Positions 16,604-26,690 are shown, numbered from the stretch's first letter. The stretch: DNA of 64,000 nt from CAIMUM01 sp034429715 (GCA_034429715.1 DAOUFR010000061.1:25896-89895); one strand, 5' to 3'. The notes: generated by a model from the sequence alone, not told the origin. Translations and numbers: made by a program.

Positions 16604-17992
16604 TTGCATCCCACCATGCGAAAAAGTTCAAGGACCATCTCGGGAGTCACGCCCGTAGCGGTAATGGCCAGGCCTATGCCATGTCCCGGCTCCTGCGTAT
16701 TTTGCCCCTCATTCGACGGCTCGCCCAAGAGTTATACACCGGAATCTCCCGCAGTATTACGAGCCCTGTCATGCGAATACGATCCGACCAGGCAGGTGGA
16801 GTTCCGCCTCGATATATTCTCTAAAATGGGACATCCCATCGACAAAGTGGAGTTAATCATAATGGGCGGTACTTTCCTGGCTTCCCCGCCCGAATACCAG
16901 TACACCTTCGTACTTTCTTGCTACAACGCACTTAACGGGCATCCTTCACAAAACCTGGAGGATGCCCAGCGGTTAAACGAGACTGCCAGGTACAGGTGTG
17001 TCGGGCTCTGCATCGAAACCCGGCCGGACTGGTGCAGTGAAACTGATGTGAAGCGCATGCTCGAGTACGGCACCACGCGCGTGGAGCTGGGGGTGCAAAC
17101 GCTGGACGACGACATATACCGGTTGGTCCGGCGCGGTCACTGTTCGAAAGACGTGATCGAGGCCACAGCCCTGTTGAAAAGATACGGCCTGAAGGTTTAC
17201 TACCACTGGATGCCCGGCCTGCCCGGATCGACTCCCCCGCATGACCTGGCGCAGACAAAGCTGCTTTTCAATGATGCCAGGTATAAACCCGATGGAATCA
17301 AGATCTATCCTACTCTGGTTGTGACCGGCACCGAGCTCGAGCAATGGTACCGCCAGGGTAAATACACTCCTTACTCCATGGGCGAAATGACGGGTCTAAT
17401 AGCCGATATCAAGGATGTCGTACCGGGATATGTCCGTATTCCGCGCGTGATGCGCGATATCCCTACCCGGTTTATTGTGGCGGGTTGCCGAGACCTTTCC
17501 TTACGCTCAGAAGTGAAAGAAGTTATGAAAAAGAGAGAGGCGCAATGCCAGTGTACGCGCTGTCGTGAATACGGCCACCGCCGGCGGGAAGGCTGGAAGA
17601 TAGGTACGCCGACCTTACACAGATACGATTATGAGGCATCAGGTGGCAGGGAAGTATTCCTGTCCTTCGAAGACGATGCCGGCACACTCTTCGGTTTGCT
17701 GCGGCTCCGTATCGGCCCGCGTGATAATTATCCCGCCCTGATAAGGGAGGTCCACATTTTTGGATCGGAGGTGCCGATCGGCGAGCAGGACGACCTGGCT
17801 GCACAACACAAGGGGCTGGGATCCGCGCTGATCAAAGAAGCGGAGCGAATCGCTCGTGAGGAATTCGCAGCAGACAGCATTGCCGTGATCAGCGGCGTGG
17901 GGGCCCGTGACTATTTCCGCCGCGGCTTCGGCTATGAACTCGAAGGCCACTATATGTGCAAGAAGCTCAGATCAGGTATACAGATGGCATGA
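16604..17992 (+). CDS. elp3: Elp3-family radical SAM / GNAT tRNA-modifying enzyme
   Basis: This 462-residue protein has RTISGVTPVAVMARP, the Elp3 entry motif, the [4Fe-4S] cysteines in CPGSCVFC, the radical SAM barrel (MGGTFLASP, CIETRPDWC, ELGVQTLDDDIY), and a C-terminal GNAT domain (GLGSALIKEAERIA). Elp3 builds the acetyl-derived side chain on wobble U34 of tRNA. A short bacterial form of about this size is known from Dehalococcoides. TTG 16604 or ATG 16616 could be the start; the extended archaeal N-terminus is absent. The 3-prime end overlaps the convergent oppF by 21 bases. Confidence 0.93.
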   Translation: MHPTMRKSSRTISGVTPVAVMARPMPCPGSCVFCPSFDGSPKSYTPESPAVLRALSCEYDPTRQVEFRLDIFSKMGHPIDKVELIIMGGTFLASPPEYQYTFVLSCYNALNGHPSQNLEDAQRLNETARYRCVGLCIETRPDWCSETDVKRMLEYGTTRVELGVQTLDDDIYRLVRRGHCSKDVIEATALLKRYGLKVYYHWMPGLPGSTPPHDLAQTKLLFNDARYKPDGIKIYPTLVVTGTELEQWYRQGKYTPYSMGEMTGLIADIKDVVPGYVRIPRVMRDIPTRFIVAGCRDLSLRSEVKEVMKKREAQCQCTRCREYGHRRREGWKIGTPTLHRYDYEASGGREVFLSFEDDAGTLFGLLRLRIGPRDNYPALIREVHIFGSEVPIGEQDDLAAQHKGLGSALIKEAERIAREEFAADSIAVISGVGARDYFRRGFGYELEGHYMCKKLRSGIQMA

Positions 17993-18940
17993 CACCAGAT
18001 GTCCGGGTGCGATTTGATGGAGTTCCGGCTCGATCTGAGAACACACGGACATCACGCGACGGCACCTTGTATGGAAGCGACAACCGGAAGGGGGACTGAG
18101 AGGAGACGGAACATCACCCGTCAGAAGTATCCTCGCCCCGCCTTCGGGACGCAGGCTGGCTATAGCCGATAATAAAGCCTCTGTGTAAGGGTGCAGCGGA
18201 TTTCGAAAGAACTCTATTTTATCCGCCATCTCCACAATCTTGCCCAGATACATGACTGCTACACGATCAGACAAGTACTTGACCACCGAAAGATCGTGAC
18301 TTACAAAAATATAAGCCAGTCCATCCCTGTCTCTAATATCCATCATGAGATTAAGTATCTGCGCCTGCACCGAGACGTCCAGTGCACTTACCGGCTCGTC
18401 GGCTATAATCAACTGTGGATCCATTGCCAGCGCCCTGGCAATGCCAACGCGCTGCTTCTGACCGCCGCTGAACTCATGCGGATATCTCTCCGTAGAATCC
18501 GCCTCCAGCCCGACCTTCTCCAGTAAGCGGGCCACGCGGTCCTCCAGGTCCGCAGTGTCGCTGATACCATGAACAATGAGCGCCTCTGCTATTGAACCGC
18601 CGATAGTCATTCTTGGATCCAGCGATGAATCCGGATCCTGAAAGACTATCTGCATTTTCCCCCTCAGTTCCCTGAGGCTTCGCCTGTTAAGACTGACCAC
18701 ATCTATACCATTGAATTTAATCTCACCTGACGTCGGCTCTTCCAATCTTAAAATGGTCTTGCCCAACGTCGATTTCCCGCATCCTGATTCCCCCACCAAA
18801 CCCAGCACTTCGCCCGTGTTGACGGTCAAAGAAACACCATCCACTGCCCGAATCTCCCCGATCGAACGCGATATCAGCCCGCCTGTAATCCTGTAGTACT
18901 TTTTAAGGTTATTAACCTCCAACATAGCTCCGCCTATCAT
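17972..18940 (-). CDS. oppF: peptide ABC transporter ATP-binding protein (OppF-like)
   Basis: This 322-residue ATPase has Walker A GESGCGKST, signature FSGGQKQRVGIARAL, Walker B LIIADEPVSALD and the C-terminal oligopeptide domain with cysteines in GCRFHTRCRRVMSVC, which in the family bind an iron-sulfur cluster. Start 18940 forms an ATGA overlap with oppD and has a GGAGG in the coding end of oppD. It is last in the transport operon, and overlaps convergent elp3 by 21 bases. Confidence 0.93.
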   Translation of the reverse strand: MIGGAMLEVNNLKKYYRITGGLISRSIGEIRAVDGVSLTVNTGEVLGLVGESGCGKSTLGKTILRLEEPTSGEIKFNGIDVVSLNRRSLRELRGKMQIVFQDPDSSLDPRMTIGGSIAEALIVHGISDTADLEDRVARLLEKVGLEADSTERYPHEFSGGQKQRVGIARALAMDPQLIIADEPVSALDVSVQAQILNLMMDIRDRDGLAYIFVSHDLSVVKYLSDRVAVMYLGKIVEMADKIEFFRNPLHPYTEALLSAIASLRPEGGARILLTGDVPSPLSPPSGCRFHTRCRRVMSVCSQIEPELHQIAPGHLVSCHLYT

Positions 18941-19932
18941 CGCCCTCCGCCTCCATTTTTATCCCCAAATAAATGGCAGGATACCTTGTGAACATCGGTG
19001 ATCTTCACGGATGCAGGCATTTTCGATCTGCAAATATCCATTACCTTTGAACAGCGGGGGTGAAAAGGGCAACCGGGCGGCATTTCCAGGGGATTGGGAG
19101 TATTGCCCGGAATGGAGGGCAGCCTTTTAGCCTGAGACGACACATCCGGCAGACAATCGATGAGTCCGATCGTATAAGGGTGTGCCGGGCCTTTCAATAT
19201 ATCTTCAACGGCAGCAACTTCGACCACCCTGCCTCCGTACACTACGGCAGCCCGATCTCCTATCTCCTTTACCAGAGACAGGTCATGTGTGATGAAAATG
19301 ATGGACATCTCCCTGCGGGTTTTCAGTTCCTGCAGAATTTGTACTATTTGTGCTCTGATAGTCACATCTACCGCCGTAGTCGGCTCATCCGCGATCAATA
19401 TCTGCGGGCTGCAGGAAAGGCTCATGGCAATCATGGCCCTCTGTTTCATCCCTCCCGACATCTGGTGCGGATACATATTGAGGGCGCGTCCCGGCTGAGG
19501 GATATTCATCTCCTCCAACAGCGTCCGGGCCCTGTCCAGCGCTTTAGCCCGGCTGACCCGCTCATGTGCCATCACCTGTTCTGCGATCTGGTCACCGATG
19601 GTAAAAACTGGATTCAACGAGGACTGCGCGTTCTGAAAAACCATAGCGATATCCCCGCCCCTGATCCCTCTCAGGTACGGTATCGGGCAGGTAGCAAGAT
19701 CGACGCCTTTGTAAATAATCCGGCCCTCGACAATCCTGCCTGGCGGGTTATCGAAAAGGCGCAGAATCGAGAGAGCGGTCACCGTCTTCCCACAGCCGGA
19801 CTCACCCACCAGGCAAAGGCATTCTCCCTTCTTTAGAACGAAATCCACGCCGTTTACGGCTTTAACCGTACCGCGGCGCGTGAAGAACCATGTCTTCAGG
19901 TCCTTAACTTCCAGAACTGTTTCAGACTTCAA
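18937..19932 (-). CDS. oppD: peptide ABC transporter ATP-binding protein (OppD-like)
   Basis: This 331-residue ATPase has Walker A GESGCGKTV, signature MSGGMKQRAMIAM, Walker B ILIADEPTTAVD and the oligopeptide C-domain with GCPFHPRCSKVMDIC. It starts at TTG 19932, with AAGGA upstream. Together with OppF it forms the heterodimeric motor of the peptide importer. It overlaps oppF by 4 bases. Confidence 0.93.
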   Translation of the reverse strand: MKSETVLEVKDLKTWFFTRRGTVKAVNGVDFVLKKGECLCLVGESGCGKTVTALSILRLFDNPPGRIVEGRIIYKGVDLATCPIPYLRGIRGGDIAMVFQNAQSSLNPVFTIGDQIAEQVMAHERVSRAKALDRARTLLEEMNIPQPGRALNMYPHQMSGGMKQRAMIAMSLSCSPQILIADEPTTAVDVTIRAQIVQILQELKTRREMSIIFITHDLSLVKEIGDRAAVVYGGRVVEVAAVEDILKGPAHPYTIGLIDCLPDVSSQAKRLPSIPGNTPNPLEMPPGCPFHPRCSKVMDICRSKMPASVKITDVHKVSCHLFGDKNGGGGR

Positions 19933-19957
19933 TCAATGACTATCCTTTTATGTTATT

Positions 19958-20893
19958 TCATATACTGGCTCTGGGATCAAAGGCGTCTCTCAAGCCATCT
20001 CCAAAGAAATTGAAGGAAAGAACCGTGAGAAAGAGCATAATACCCGGCTCTACAGCCACCCACCAGGCGGTGTCCAGGCTATGCTGGCCGGTATTAAGGA
20101 TAGTTCCCCAGCTGGTGCTCATGGGATCTCCCAGTCCGATGAAGCTCAACGCCGCTTCAGCCATGATCACACCGGGGATGGACAGCGTGGCCATCACGAT
20201 AATAAGGCTGCTGACATTGGGAATAAGATGGTGGAACATTATCCTGGCATCGCTGGCCCCCAGCGCCTTGGATGCGGTGACGAAGTCCCTGGTCCTGACG
20301 GACAGGGTCTCGCTCCGTATAAGCCTTGCAGCCCCTGTCCAACCCGTAAGGCCTATGACCAGCACTATAATGGCCAGGCTCGGCCCGAAAATAAACACGA
20401 TCATCACCAGCAGCAAAAAGAAAGGAAAGGTCATCATTATGTCGGTGAAACGCATCAAAACGTTGTCCACCCATCCTCCCGAGAAAGCCGATAGAACGCC
20501 GATAAACGTACCCAGAAAAATGGCTATACCGGTAGCCAGCAGCCCGACCAGCAGCGATATCCTGGCCCCTGAAATCAGCATGGCAAGCATGTCCCGCCCC
20601 TTGCTGTCGGTGCCCAGCGGGTGATCCGGCCTACCCCATACAACCGTGCTTGTCGATTCCCCGGTCGATATTTCGTAGACTGACTCTTCTATTGAAAATC
20701 CCAGCGGTGGGAGGTTCTTAATCATAAAATCTGTTTTTTGCGGGTCCGGCGCAAAGACCGGGCCGAATATACCGACCAGGGACAGCAACACGACAAAACC
20801 CAAACCTACGATGGACAGCCGGTTTTTACACAACCTTTCCCAGTAGTAATCCATCAGCCGCTTGCCGGAGCGTGCCGGCTTATGGTCATTCAT
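19958..20893 (-). CDS. oppC: peptide ABC transporter permease (OppC/DppC-like)
   Basis: This 311-residue permease has an N-terminal cytoplasmic tail, a first membrane segment, the OppC_N region and then five further segments. The EAA loop reads TASKALGASDARIMFHHLIPN. It overlaps oppB by 8 bases, with GAGGATTAG upstream of its ATG. The DHPLGTDSKGRDML segment is typical of DppC, which forms the channel with OppB. Confidence 0.93.
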   Translation of the reverse strand: MNDHKPARSGKRLMDYYWERLCKNRLSIVGLGFVVLLSLVGIFGPVFAPDPQKTDFMIKNLPPLGFSIEESVYEISTGESTSTVVWGRPDHPLGTDSKGRDMLAMLISGARISLLVGLLATGIAIFLGTFIGVLSAFSGGWVDNVLMRFTDIMMTFPFFLLLVMIVFIFGPSLAIIVLVIGLTGWTGAARLIRSETLSVRTRDFVTASKALGASDARIMFHHLIPNVSSLIIVMATLSIPGVIMAEAALSFIGLGDPMSTSWGTILNTGQHSLDTAWWVAVEPGIMLFLTVLSFNFFGDGLRDAFDPRASI

Positions 20894-21848
20894 ATCTAAT
20901 CCTCGGGTCGAGATACGTATAAATCAGGTCTGTCGCAAGGTTGATGAAAAGGACAAGGAAGGTGCCGATCAAGGTAACCGCCACCACTACAGCGTAGTCG
21001 TTGGCGAAAATAGCATTGAACGATACCTGCCCCAGCCCGGGAATCCCAAAAACTATTTCCGTAAGGTATGCGCCGCCGAAAACAACGCTTCCCAGATCGA
21101 ACATGATAATTGTAACCAGCGGCAGCACAGCGTTACGCAAAACGTGTTTACCGATGACCGTCTTCTCAGGTAATCCCTTGGCGCGCGCTGTCGTTACGAA
21201 ATCCTTGCGCAGGTTATCCAGCATAGCGGACCTTGTATAACGCAGATATCCGGCCAGTTCACCTATACCCAGCGCCAGCACGGGCAGCAGGAGCTGTTTG
21301 ATGTTTTCCAGCGACCAAATCGGATAACTGGTATCGTAATATGTTTTAAACCATCCCAGGTAAACAGCAAATACCATTATCAGCATCAGTCCCAGCCAGA
21401 ATCCCGGTATCGAAATACCGATGAATGAGAAGATGGATGCAGCGTAATCTATTTTGGTATTCTGCTTGACCGCTGCCAGCATGCCGAGCCCGACCCCGAT
21501 AACGATGGCGAAAATAGTGGCCAGCAGTATGAGCTGGAAGGAATATATCCAGTGCGAGGCTATCAGATCGACAACCGTCTGCGACGTGCTGAAAGACCAT
21601 CCCCAATTGCCCTGCAGCAGATTACTTATATAAGTAAGATACTGCTCGATAATGGGCTTATCCAGTCCATAGCGTGCCTCGATGGCCTGGCGAACTGATT
21701 CGACATCCTGTCCCCTGGCAGCAATATTGAGAATATACCTGTCCACGGGAGAGGTGGGACCCAGGCGCAGCAGAATGAAAGTGACGGTCATGATGCCCCA
21801 GGCGATGACGACGCTGTAGATAAGACGCTTGATAATATAGCTGCGCAT
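20886..21848 (-). CDS. oppB: peptide ABC transporter permease (OppB/DppB-like)
   Basis: This 320-residue permease has six membrane segments. The first carries the DppB start IKRLIYSVVIAWGIM; the EAA loop is TTARAKGLPEKTVIGKHVLRN, and GAYLTEIVFGIPGLG is the conserved C-terminal turn. No Shine-Dalgarno is obvious. It lies 46 bases after the second binding-protein gene in the operon. Confidence 0.93.
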   Translation of the reverse strand: MRSYIIKRLIYSVVIAWGIMTVTFILLRLGPTSPVDRYILNIAARGQDVESVRQAIEARYGLDKPIIEQYLTYISNLLQGNWGWSFSTSQTVVDLIASHWIYSFQLILLATIFAIVIGVGLGMLAAVKQNTKIDYAASIFSFIGISIPGFWLGLMLIMVFAVYLGWFKTYYDTSYPIWSLENIKQLLLPVLALGIGELAGYLRYTRSAMLDNLRKDFVTTARAKGLPEKTVIGKHVLRNAVLPLVTIIMFDLGSVVFGGAYLTEIVFGIPGLGQVSFNAIFANDYAVVVAVTLIGTFLVLFINLATDLIYTYLDPRIRYE

Positions 21849-21894
21849 CTATATGTGCCTGGTGCAGCGCTCGGGAAGCTATTGCTATGGTCTT

Positions 21895-23637
21895 TTATTC
21901 AAAGCGCCACAGGTAGTAATTATAACCCATATTGATGCCCGGCTCGATGCCCTTGACATTACTCTGAAATCCCCGGTTGGCGCGCGTATATGTGACAAAG
22001 TCCACCGGCTGCTCCTCCGATATCACACGTGCCAGTTCCCCATACATCAGTGAGCGGTCGTCTTTATTCATCCCCTCTTCAGAGCGTATTTTCTGGAAAA
22101 GCTGATCTACCCGGTCATTGAAAAAACCGAATGAATTGAGCCCGCCGTCCGATGCAAAGAAAACGCGGCTGCCGGAAGGCGCAAGAGGATCGGTATTGTG
22201 CCCCATGAGCGTCATATCCCAGGCTTCATCGCTTACGGCACGCGGGCCGTTATTATATCTCGGCTCCTGATCCGTGCCGGGCTCCCTGTTCATCATATAC
22301 TGCCTAAGAAGTGTAGGCCACTGTACCCATTTGACCTCGACGTCGATACCGATGGCCGCCAGCTCTTGTTTGATCAGCAGGGACATGGATTCCACCACGT
22401 CGCTGCCGGGCGTGGTCACCATGAGCAATTTTACCGGCTTTCCGTCTTCGCCCAGCAGAATGTCGCGGTCGCCGTTCTTTGTATATTCATATCCGGCTGC
22501 CTTGAGCAACTGCATGGCCTGTTGCTTATCATTGAGCGGGGCCACGCCCAGCTTCATGACCGTGTTATCGCTGTACCAGGGTGAGCTGGACGGGATGAAG
22601 CTGTATGCCGGCTCGGCAAAGCCCAGAAATATCTTTTTAGTAATTGTCTCTTTATCTATGGCCATGGACAGCGCCTGCCGCACCTCTTTCTTACGCAATC
22701 CTTCCCAGCCGTTGGCCCTCTGGTTATAAGCGATAATGTTATAGCCCCGGGTCGGCACCGTATATACGTCGATGTCCGGCATTTTCTTGAATTTAGCCAC
22801 ATTCTGCGGTTCGATTCCGCAATAGGTTATATCGCCGGCCTCCAGAGCTGCCTGCATCACCGCCGAGGTTCCAAACATTTTGATTATATATTCATCGAAA
22901 AACGGTGCGCCGTTATCCTTGCCCAGGAAATACTGCGGGTTGCGGGAAAGGACGTACTTATCGTTTTTCAACCATTGCTTGAATTTGTACGGACCGAGGT
23001 TGCCCGTATAAGAGAGGTCATTGAACTCCTCGGCCCGTGTAAATGCATCTACATCCCCCTCATATTTCAAAGCAATATATTTGGGATAGGGTATCAGGTT
23101 ATATAACGTGTAAATGAATTCAGGTTGTACACTTTGCCGTGTTATCGTGAAAGTCGTGTCATCAACCACAGCGGGAGTGACGAAAACCTTCTTCCCGCCA
23201 ACATCTTCCTGCCAGTCATCCTTGTAATTATAGTTCAGCCAGTCCGAAAACATCAGGTTTTTTAAAGTATAGACGTAATCCTCCGCAGTGACCTGTGAGC
23301 CGTCACTCCATCTGAGGTCGTCACGAATGGTTAAGGTATAGACCAGGCCGTCCGGCGATATTTCGATATCCTTTGCCAGGCAGCGAAGCACGATGTCGAA
23401 CTTGTTGTCGTAATTCGCCAGCGATTCCAGTGTGAACCCTACATAACCGAAAGAAGAAGCATCGGCAGCCAGGATCCAGTTAAGAGTCTCGGCCTCACCA
23501 CCCGACACGTCGCCCTCGATAAAACTACCCCTGGTAGCAGGCGCAGCACAGGCCGACAGCGAGATAGCCAGAAGCAACGCCAGAGTAATCGCAGCGAAAC
23601 CGCTCTTTACGACTGTATTATTCAATTTCTCCCGCAC
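21895..23637 (-). CDS. peptide ABC transporter substrate-binding lipoprotein (SBP_bac_5), copy 2
   Basis: This 580-residue lipoprotein has signal peptide and lipobox LSACA near residue 29, followed by a family 5 solute-binding domain (TIRDDLRWSDGSQVTAEDYVYT, GPYKFKQWLKNDKY, VRQALSMAIDKE). The fold captures oligopeptides or other linear ligands and delivers them to the OppBC channel. GTG 23637 is used; TTG 23625, 4 bases after GGGAG, is a good alternative. It is a clear paralogue of the preceding gene. Confidence 0.92.
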   Translation of the reverse strand: MREKLNNTVVKSGFAAITLALLLAISLSACAAPATRGSFIEGDVSGGEAETLNWILAADASSFGYVGFTLESLANYDNKFDIVLRCLAKDIEISPDGLVYTLTIRDDLRWSDGSQVTAEDYVYTLKNLMFSDWLNYNYKDDWQEDVGGKKVFVTPAVVDDTTFTITRQSVQPEFIYTLYNLIPYPKYIALKYEGDVDAFTRAEEFNDLSYTGNLGPYKFKQWLKNDKYVLSRNPQYFLGKDNGAPFFDEYIIKMFGTSAVMQAALEAGDITYCGIEPQNVAKFKKMPDIDVYTVPTRGYNIIAYNQRANGWEGLRKKEVRQALSMAIDKETITKKIFLGFAEPAYSFIPSSSPWYSDNTVMKLGVAPLNDKQQAMQLLKAAGYEYTKNGDRDILLGEDGKPVKLLMVTTPGSDVVESMSLLIKQELAAIGIDVEVKWVQWPTLLRQYMMNREPGTDQEPRYNNGPRAVSDEAWDMTLMGHNTDPLAPSGSRVFFASDGGLNSFGFFNDRVDQLFQKIRSEEGMNKDDRSLMYGELARVISEEQPVDFVTYTRANRGFQSNVKGIEPGINMGYNYYLWRFE

Positions 23638-23658
23638 CTGTTATCCGCGCGGCCTGAT

Positions 23659-25389
23659 TTACTCCGTATACCACAGCTGGTAGTTATAGAACATGTTAAT
23701 CCCGGGTTCAATTCCCTTTATCTTGTCGGCACATGCAAAGTTATCCTTGTAATAGACGATGAAATCTACAGGCTGCGCATCTGATACGGCCTGCGAAAGT
23801 TCATCATATATCTTCTGCCGGTTGACCGGGTCAACAGCCTCAGCGGAGGATGCTCTTTTATAAAGGTCATCTATTTTATCATCGAAAAAGCCGAAGATAT
23901 TTAACCTGCCTTTGGTTGAAAAGAAAATCTCACTGCGGCCTATGGTCAGGGCATCGCCGAAGGACGAAAGAATTACCAGATCCCACGGCTGGTTGCTCAC
24001 TGCCCCCGGGCCACCATTGTATTCCGGATTCCTGTCGACGCCGGGCACCTTGTTCATGTAAATCTCGCGTGCAACAAAATCCTGCACCTGGTACTTGGGT
24101 TCGACCTCAAATCCGATACTATTCAGATTCTGGCCAACGATGTAAGCTGCGGCTTTCTGAACTTCGCTGTCTATGGCAACGGGCAGTACCAGTTTAATTG
24201 CTTTACCGTCCTTATCCACGAAGCGCTGCTTGCCGTCGATGTCCTTCATCTCGTAGCCAGCGCTTTTTATCAGCGCGATGGCCTTCTGTACATCAGCGGC
24301 GGCGTTCATGCCGAATTTCTGAGTCGCATTCTCGCTATACCAGGGCGAATAGGATGGGATGATTCCATATGCAGGCTCGGCATACCCGCCGAAGATATCG
24401 TTGATGATGGCCGGCTTGTCGATTGACATCGATATGGCCTGCCTGACTCTGGGATCTTTCAGGCCGATCCAACCGTTGTCGCGCTGGTTGTAGGCAAGCA
24501 TCAGGAATTGCCCTGATGGGATGGTTACAACTTTCAGGTCCTTGTTACCACGAAACGTATTGGCGTCCTGCGGTTCGATAAATGCGTAAGATATCTTCCC
24601 CTGGTTCAGACCCTCGTTTATGGCATCCTGCAGGCCGGGTTGATTGATGACATATCCCTCAAAATAAGGAGCGCCGTTATCTTTGCCCAGGTAGTAATAG
24701 GGGTTTCGCTCCATCACCAGGCCCTCGGTTGACGTCCACTCAATGGGCCTGTAGGGTCCCAGGTTGCCGCAGTAGCTCATATTGTTAAACTCCGGCGAAG
24801 CCATGAATTCGTCGGCCATGTTTTCATAATGGCGTGCAATATTACTGGGATAGGGCATCAGATCGTATATGGCATATTCGAAATTAGGGTCGGCGGTTTT
24901 CCTGACAATCTTGAAAACAGTGCCGCTCACCGCTTCCGCTTTAACCGGCACCAAATTTCCTGCGACCTCCTCCTGCCAACGCGACTTGTCCGCAGTTTCC
25001 AGCCAGTCCGCCAGCATGATGTTGTTAATCGTGTACACATAATCATCCGCCGATACTGCGGTCCCGTCGCTCCATTGCAGGTCATCCCTGATAGTGACCG
25101 TGTAAGTCAGCCCATCCGGAGCCACCTCCAGAGCCCTGGCCATGCATCGCGGCTGCAGTTTATACTGGTTATCGAAAACGGCCAGCGGCTCCACCATAAA
25201 ACTGGCGTACCTTCTTGAGGTCCCTCCATCGGTTGCAATTATCCAATTAAGTGTTTGCGCGCTTTCACCAAGTTGTGATTCGATAAATGTACCCTTAACC
25301 GGGTGAAGTTGCGGTCGTGTTGCCGTGCACGCGGGTAAAAGCATGATAAAAATAGTTATGATCGTTGCTAATACTAATATCCTCTTCAT
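23659..25389 (-). CDS. peptide ABC transporter substrate-binding lipoprotein (SBP_bac_5), copy 1
   Basis: This 576-residue lipoprotein has signal peptide MKRILVLATIITIFIM and lipobox LLPAC, then the family 5 binding fold (TIRDDLQWSDGTAVSADDYVYT, GPYRPIEWTSTEG, VRQAISMSIDKP). ATG 25389 is chosen because AAGGAG is close upstream and the signal peptide starts there; the frame continues to 25512 without homology. It is the first gene of the operon. Its ligand pocket differs from copy 2 in many places, so the two may widen the substrate range. Confidence 0.92.
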   Translation of the reverse strand: MKRILVLATIITIFIMLLPACTATRPQLHPVKGTFIESQLGESAQTLNWIIATDGGTSRRYASFMVEPLAVFDNQYKLQPRCMARALEVAPDGLTYTVTIRDDLQWSDGTAVSADDYVYTINNIMLADWLETADKSRWQEEVAGNLVPVKAEAVSGTVFKIVRKTADPNFEYAIYDLMPYPSNIARHYENMADEFMASPEFNNMSYCGNLGPYRPIEWTSTEGLVMERNPYYYLGKDNGAPYFEGYVINQPGLQDAINEGLNQGKISYAFIEPQDANTFRGNKDLKVVTIPSGQFLMLAYNQRDNGWIGLKDPRVRQAISMSIDKPAIINDIFGGYAEPAYGIIPSYSPWYSENATQKFGMNAAADVQKAIALIKSAGYEMKDIDGKQRFVDKDGKAIKLVLPVAIDSEVQKAAAYIVGQNLNSIGFEVEPKYQVQDFVAREIYMNKVPGVDRNPEYNGGPGAVSNQPWDLVILSSFGDALTIGRSEIFFSTKGRLNIFGFFDDKIDDLYKRASSAEAVDPVNRQKIYDELSQAVSDAQPVDFIVYYKDNFACADKIKGIEPGINMFYNYQLWYTE

Positions 25390-25522
25390 ATCTCTCCTTT
25401 GACTTCCTGATTTTATAACGCGGCAACCGTCAATTGGTTGCAGATTTTCACTGTGCGATTTTCTGGAAATTCCCGGTACAGTCCCGGCTGACCGGGGAGA
25501 ACATACTAACATAATTATACGT

Positions 25523-26680
25523 TTAAATGAAGTGCTTTTTCATGCCGTCGATCAGTTCGTCCACCTGCTCAGCAGTCTCAACGCCCACGCGACGCATGGC
25601 CGTATCGATCTTCTCGTACCTGGTGGCGTCGAAGATATCGTTGAGCTTTTCGTAAAGCCCGGCCCGTCTGCCCACGCGGTAATTGAGCCTCTCCCTGAGA
25701 GGCATTTCGAGATAACGCTCTATAGTGTCGAGGCACGCCTGTTTGGCCTGCGGAAATTTCCCCTCCAGCTCGGGCAGGAGATTTACTATGTGGTCGCTCT
25801 TCAATTCTCCAGTGAAATCCAGTTTCGAGATAAAATCGCCTGTTTCCTTTACGATCTCATCCTCGTCCAGAACATCATATTCGCCGGATTTGACCCTCGC
25901 CCAGAGGGGCAGCGTCTCCCCCACCATCAATGTCCTCAGCCTTATGAAATCCGGATTAATACGGTTGAGCACTGCCGCCGATTGCGCGGCATGCTCCTTT
26001 GACCATTGCCTGCCCCCCAGCCCGGGCATGTAATATTCGGACAGCTCTATACCGGCTTCTTTTATATTGAGGCCCCCTCTGGCATGGTCATCCGCGGTCA
26101 TGCCCTTGTCCATGAATTTAAGTACCTCATCCGAGCCGCTCTCCATGCCAATATGGATACGCGACAGGCCGGCCTCCCTCAGCTCTGTCAGCTCACGTAC
26201 GGTTTTCTTGGCGGCCGTCTTTGAGCGGCAATAGGACGTGATGCGATCGAGGTCGGTAAAATTATCCTTGAGAGCTGATAGAACTCGCAGCAGATCTGCG
26301 TGACGCATAATGATGCTGTTTGCATCTTGCAGGAATGCCGACCTCCCGCCGGCCCACAGCCACAATGCCACCTGCCTGACCGAGTCGTTATTGGTTACCA
26401 GGCTGTGTATATAGGCGGCCACTTCGCGCGGCTGAATGCCGAAGCCGTTCTTCCACCCGAACTCCCTGATGCCCTGCGCTATGGCCCGGGCTGTCTCAAT
26501 ATCTTTTATCACGTCCTCAGCAGGTCGCAATTCGAATTTACATCCCCTGTAGGTGTGGCAGAATGCGCATTTATTCCAGGGGCAATTGCGCGTAGCGCGG
26601 ATTAGAAGCGAGTAAGCCTCGCTGGGAGGCCGTATCGGTCCGGTCTCGAAGTAATACTGATTCAGCTTTTCCAGGTCCAT
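25523..26680 (-). CDS. radical SAM protein of unknown reaction
   Basis: This 385-residue protein has a [4Fe-4S] site RNCPWNKCAFCHTYRG (CX4CX2C) at about residue 32, followed by an Elp3/MiaB-like barrel: IHIGMESGSDEVLKFMDKG and MPGLGGRQWSKEHA. There is no B12-binding or TRAM domain. The C-terminal 100 residues are helical. Reaction and substrate are not recognisable. Start ATG 26680 has no Shine-Dalgarno and lies 10 bases after a TAAAAT box. Confidence 0.82.
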   Translation of the reverse strand: MDLEKLNQYYFETGPIRPPSEAYSLLIRATRNCPWNKCAFCHTYRGCKFELRPAEDVIKDIETARAIAQGIREFGWKNGFGIQPREVAAYIHSLVTNNDSVRQVALWLWAGGRSAFLQDANSIIMRHADLLRVLSALKDNFTDLDRITSYCRSKTAAKKTVRELTELREAGLSRIHIGMESGSDEVLKFMDKGMTADDHARGGLNIKEAGIELSEYYMPGLGGRQWSKEHAAQSAAVLNRINPDFIRLRTLMVGETLPLWARVKSGEYDVLDEDEIVKETGDFISKLDFTGELKSDHIVNLLPELEGKFPQAKQACLDTIERYLEMPLRERLNYRVGRRAGLYEKLNDIFDATRYEKIDTAMRRVGVETAEQVDELIDGMKKHFI

Positions 26681-26690
26681 GTTGCCATTT

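Noticed and set aside
23800..25250. Long plus-strand frames across the binding-protein genes
   Set aside because: They mirror the minus-strand lipoproteins and lack domain patterns.
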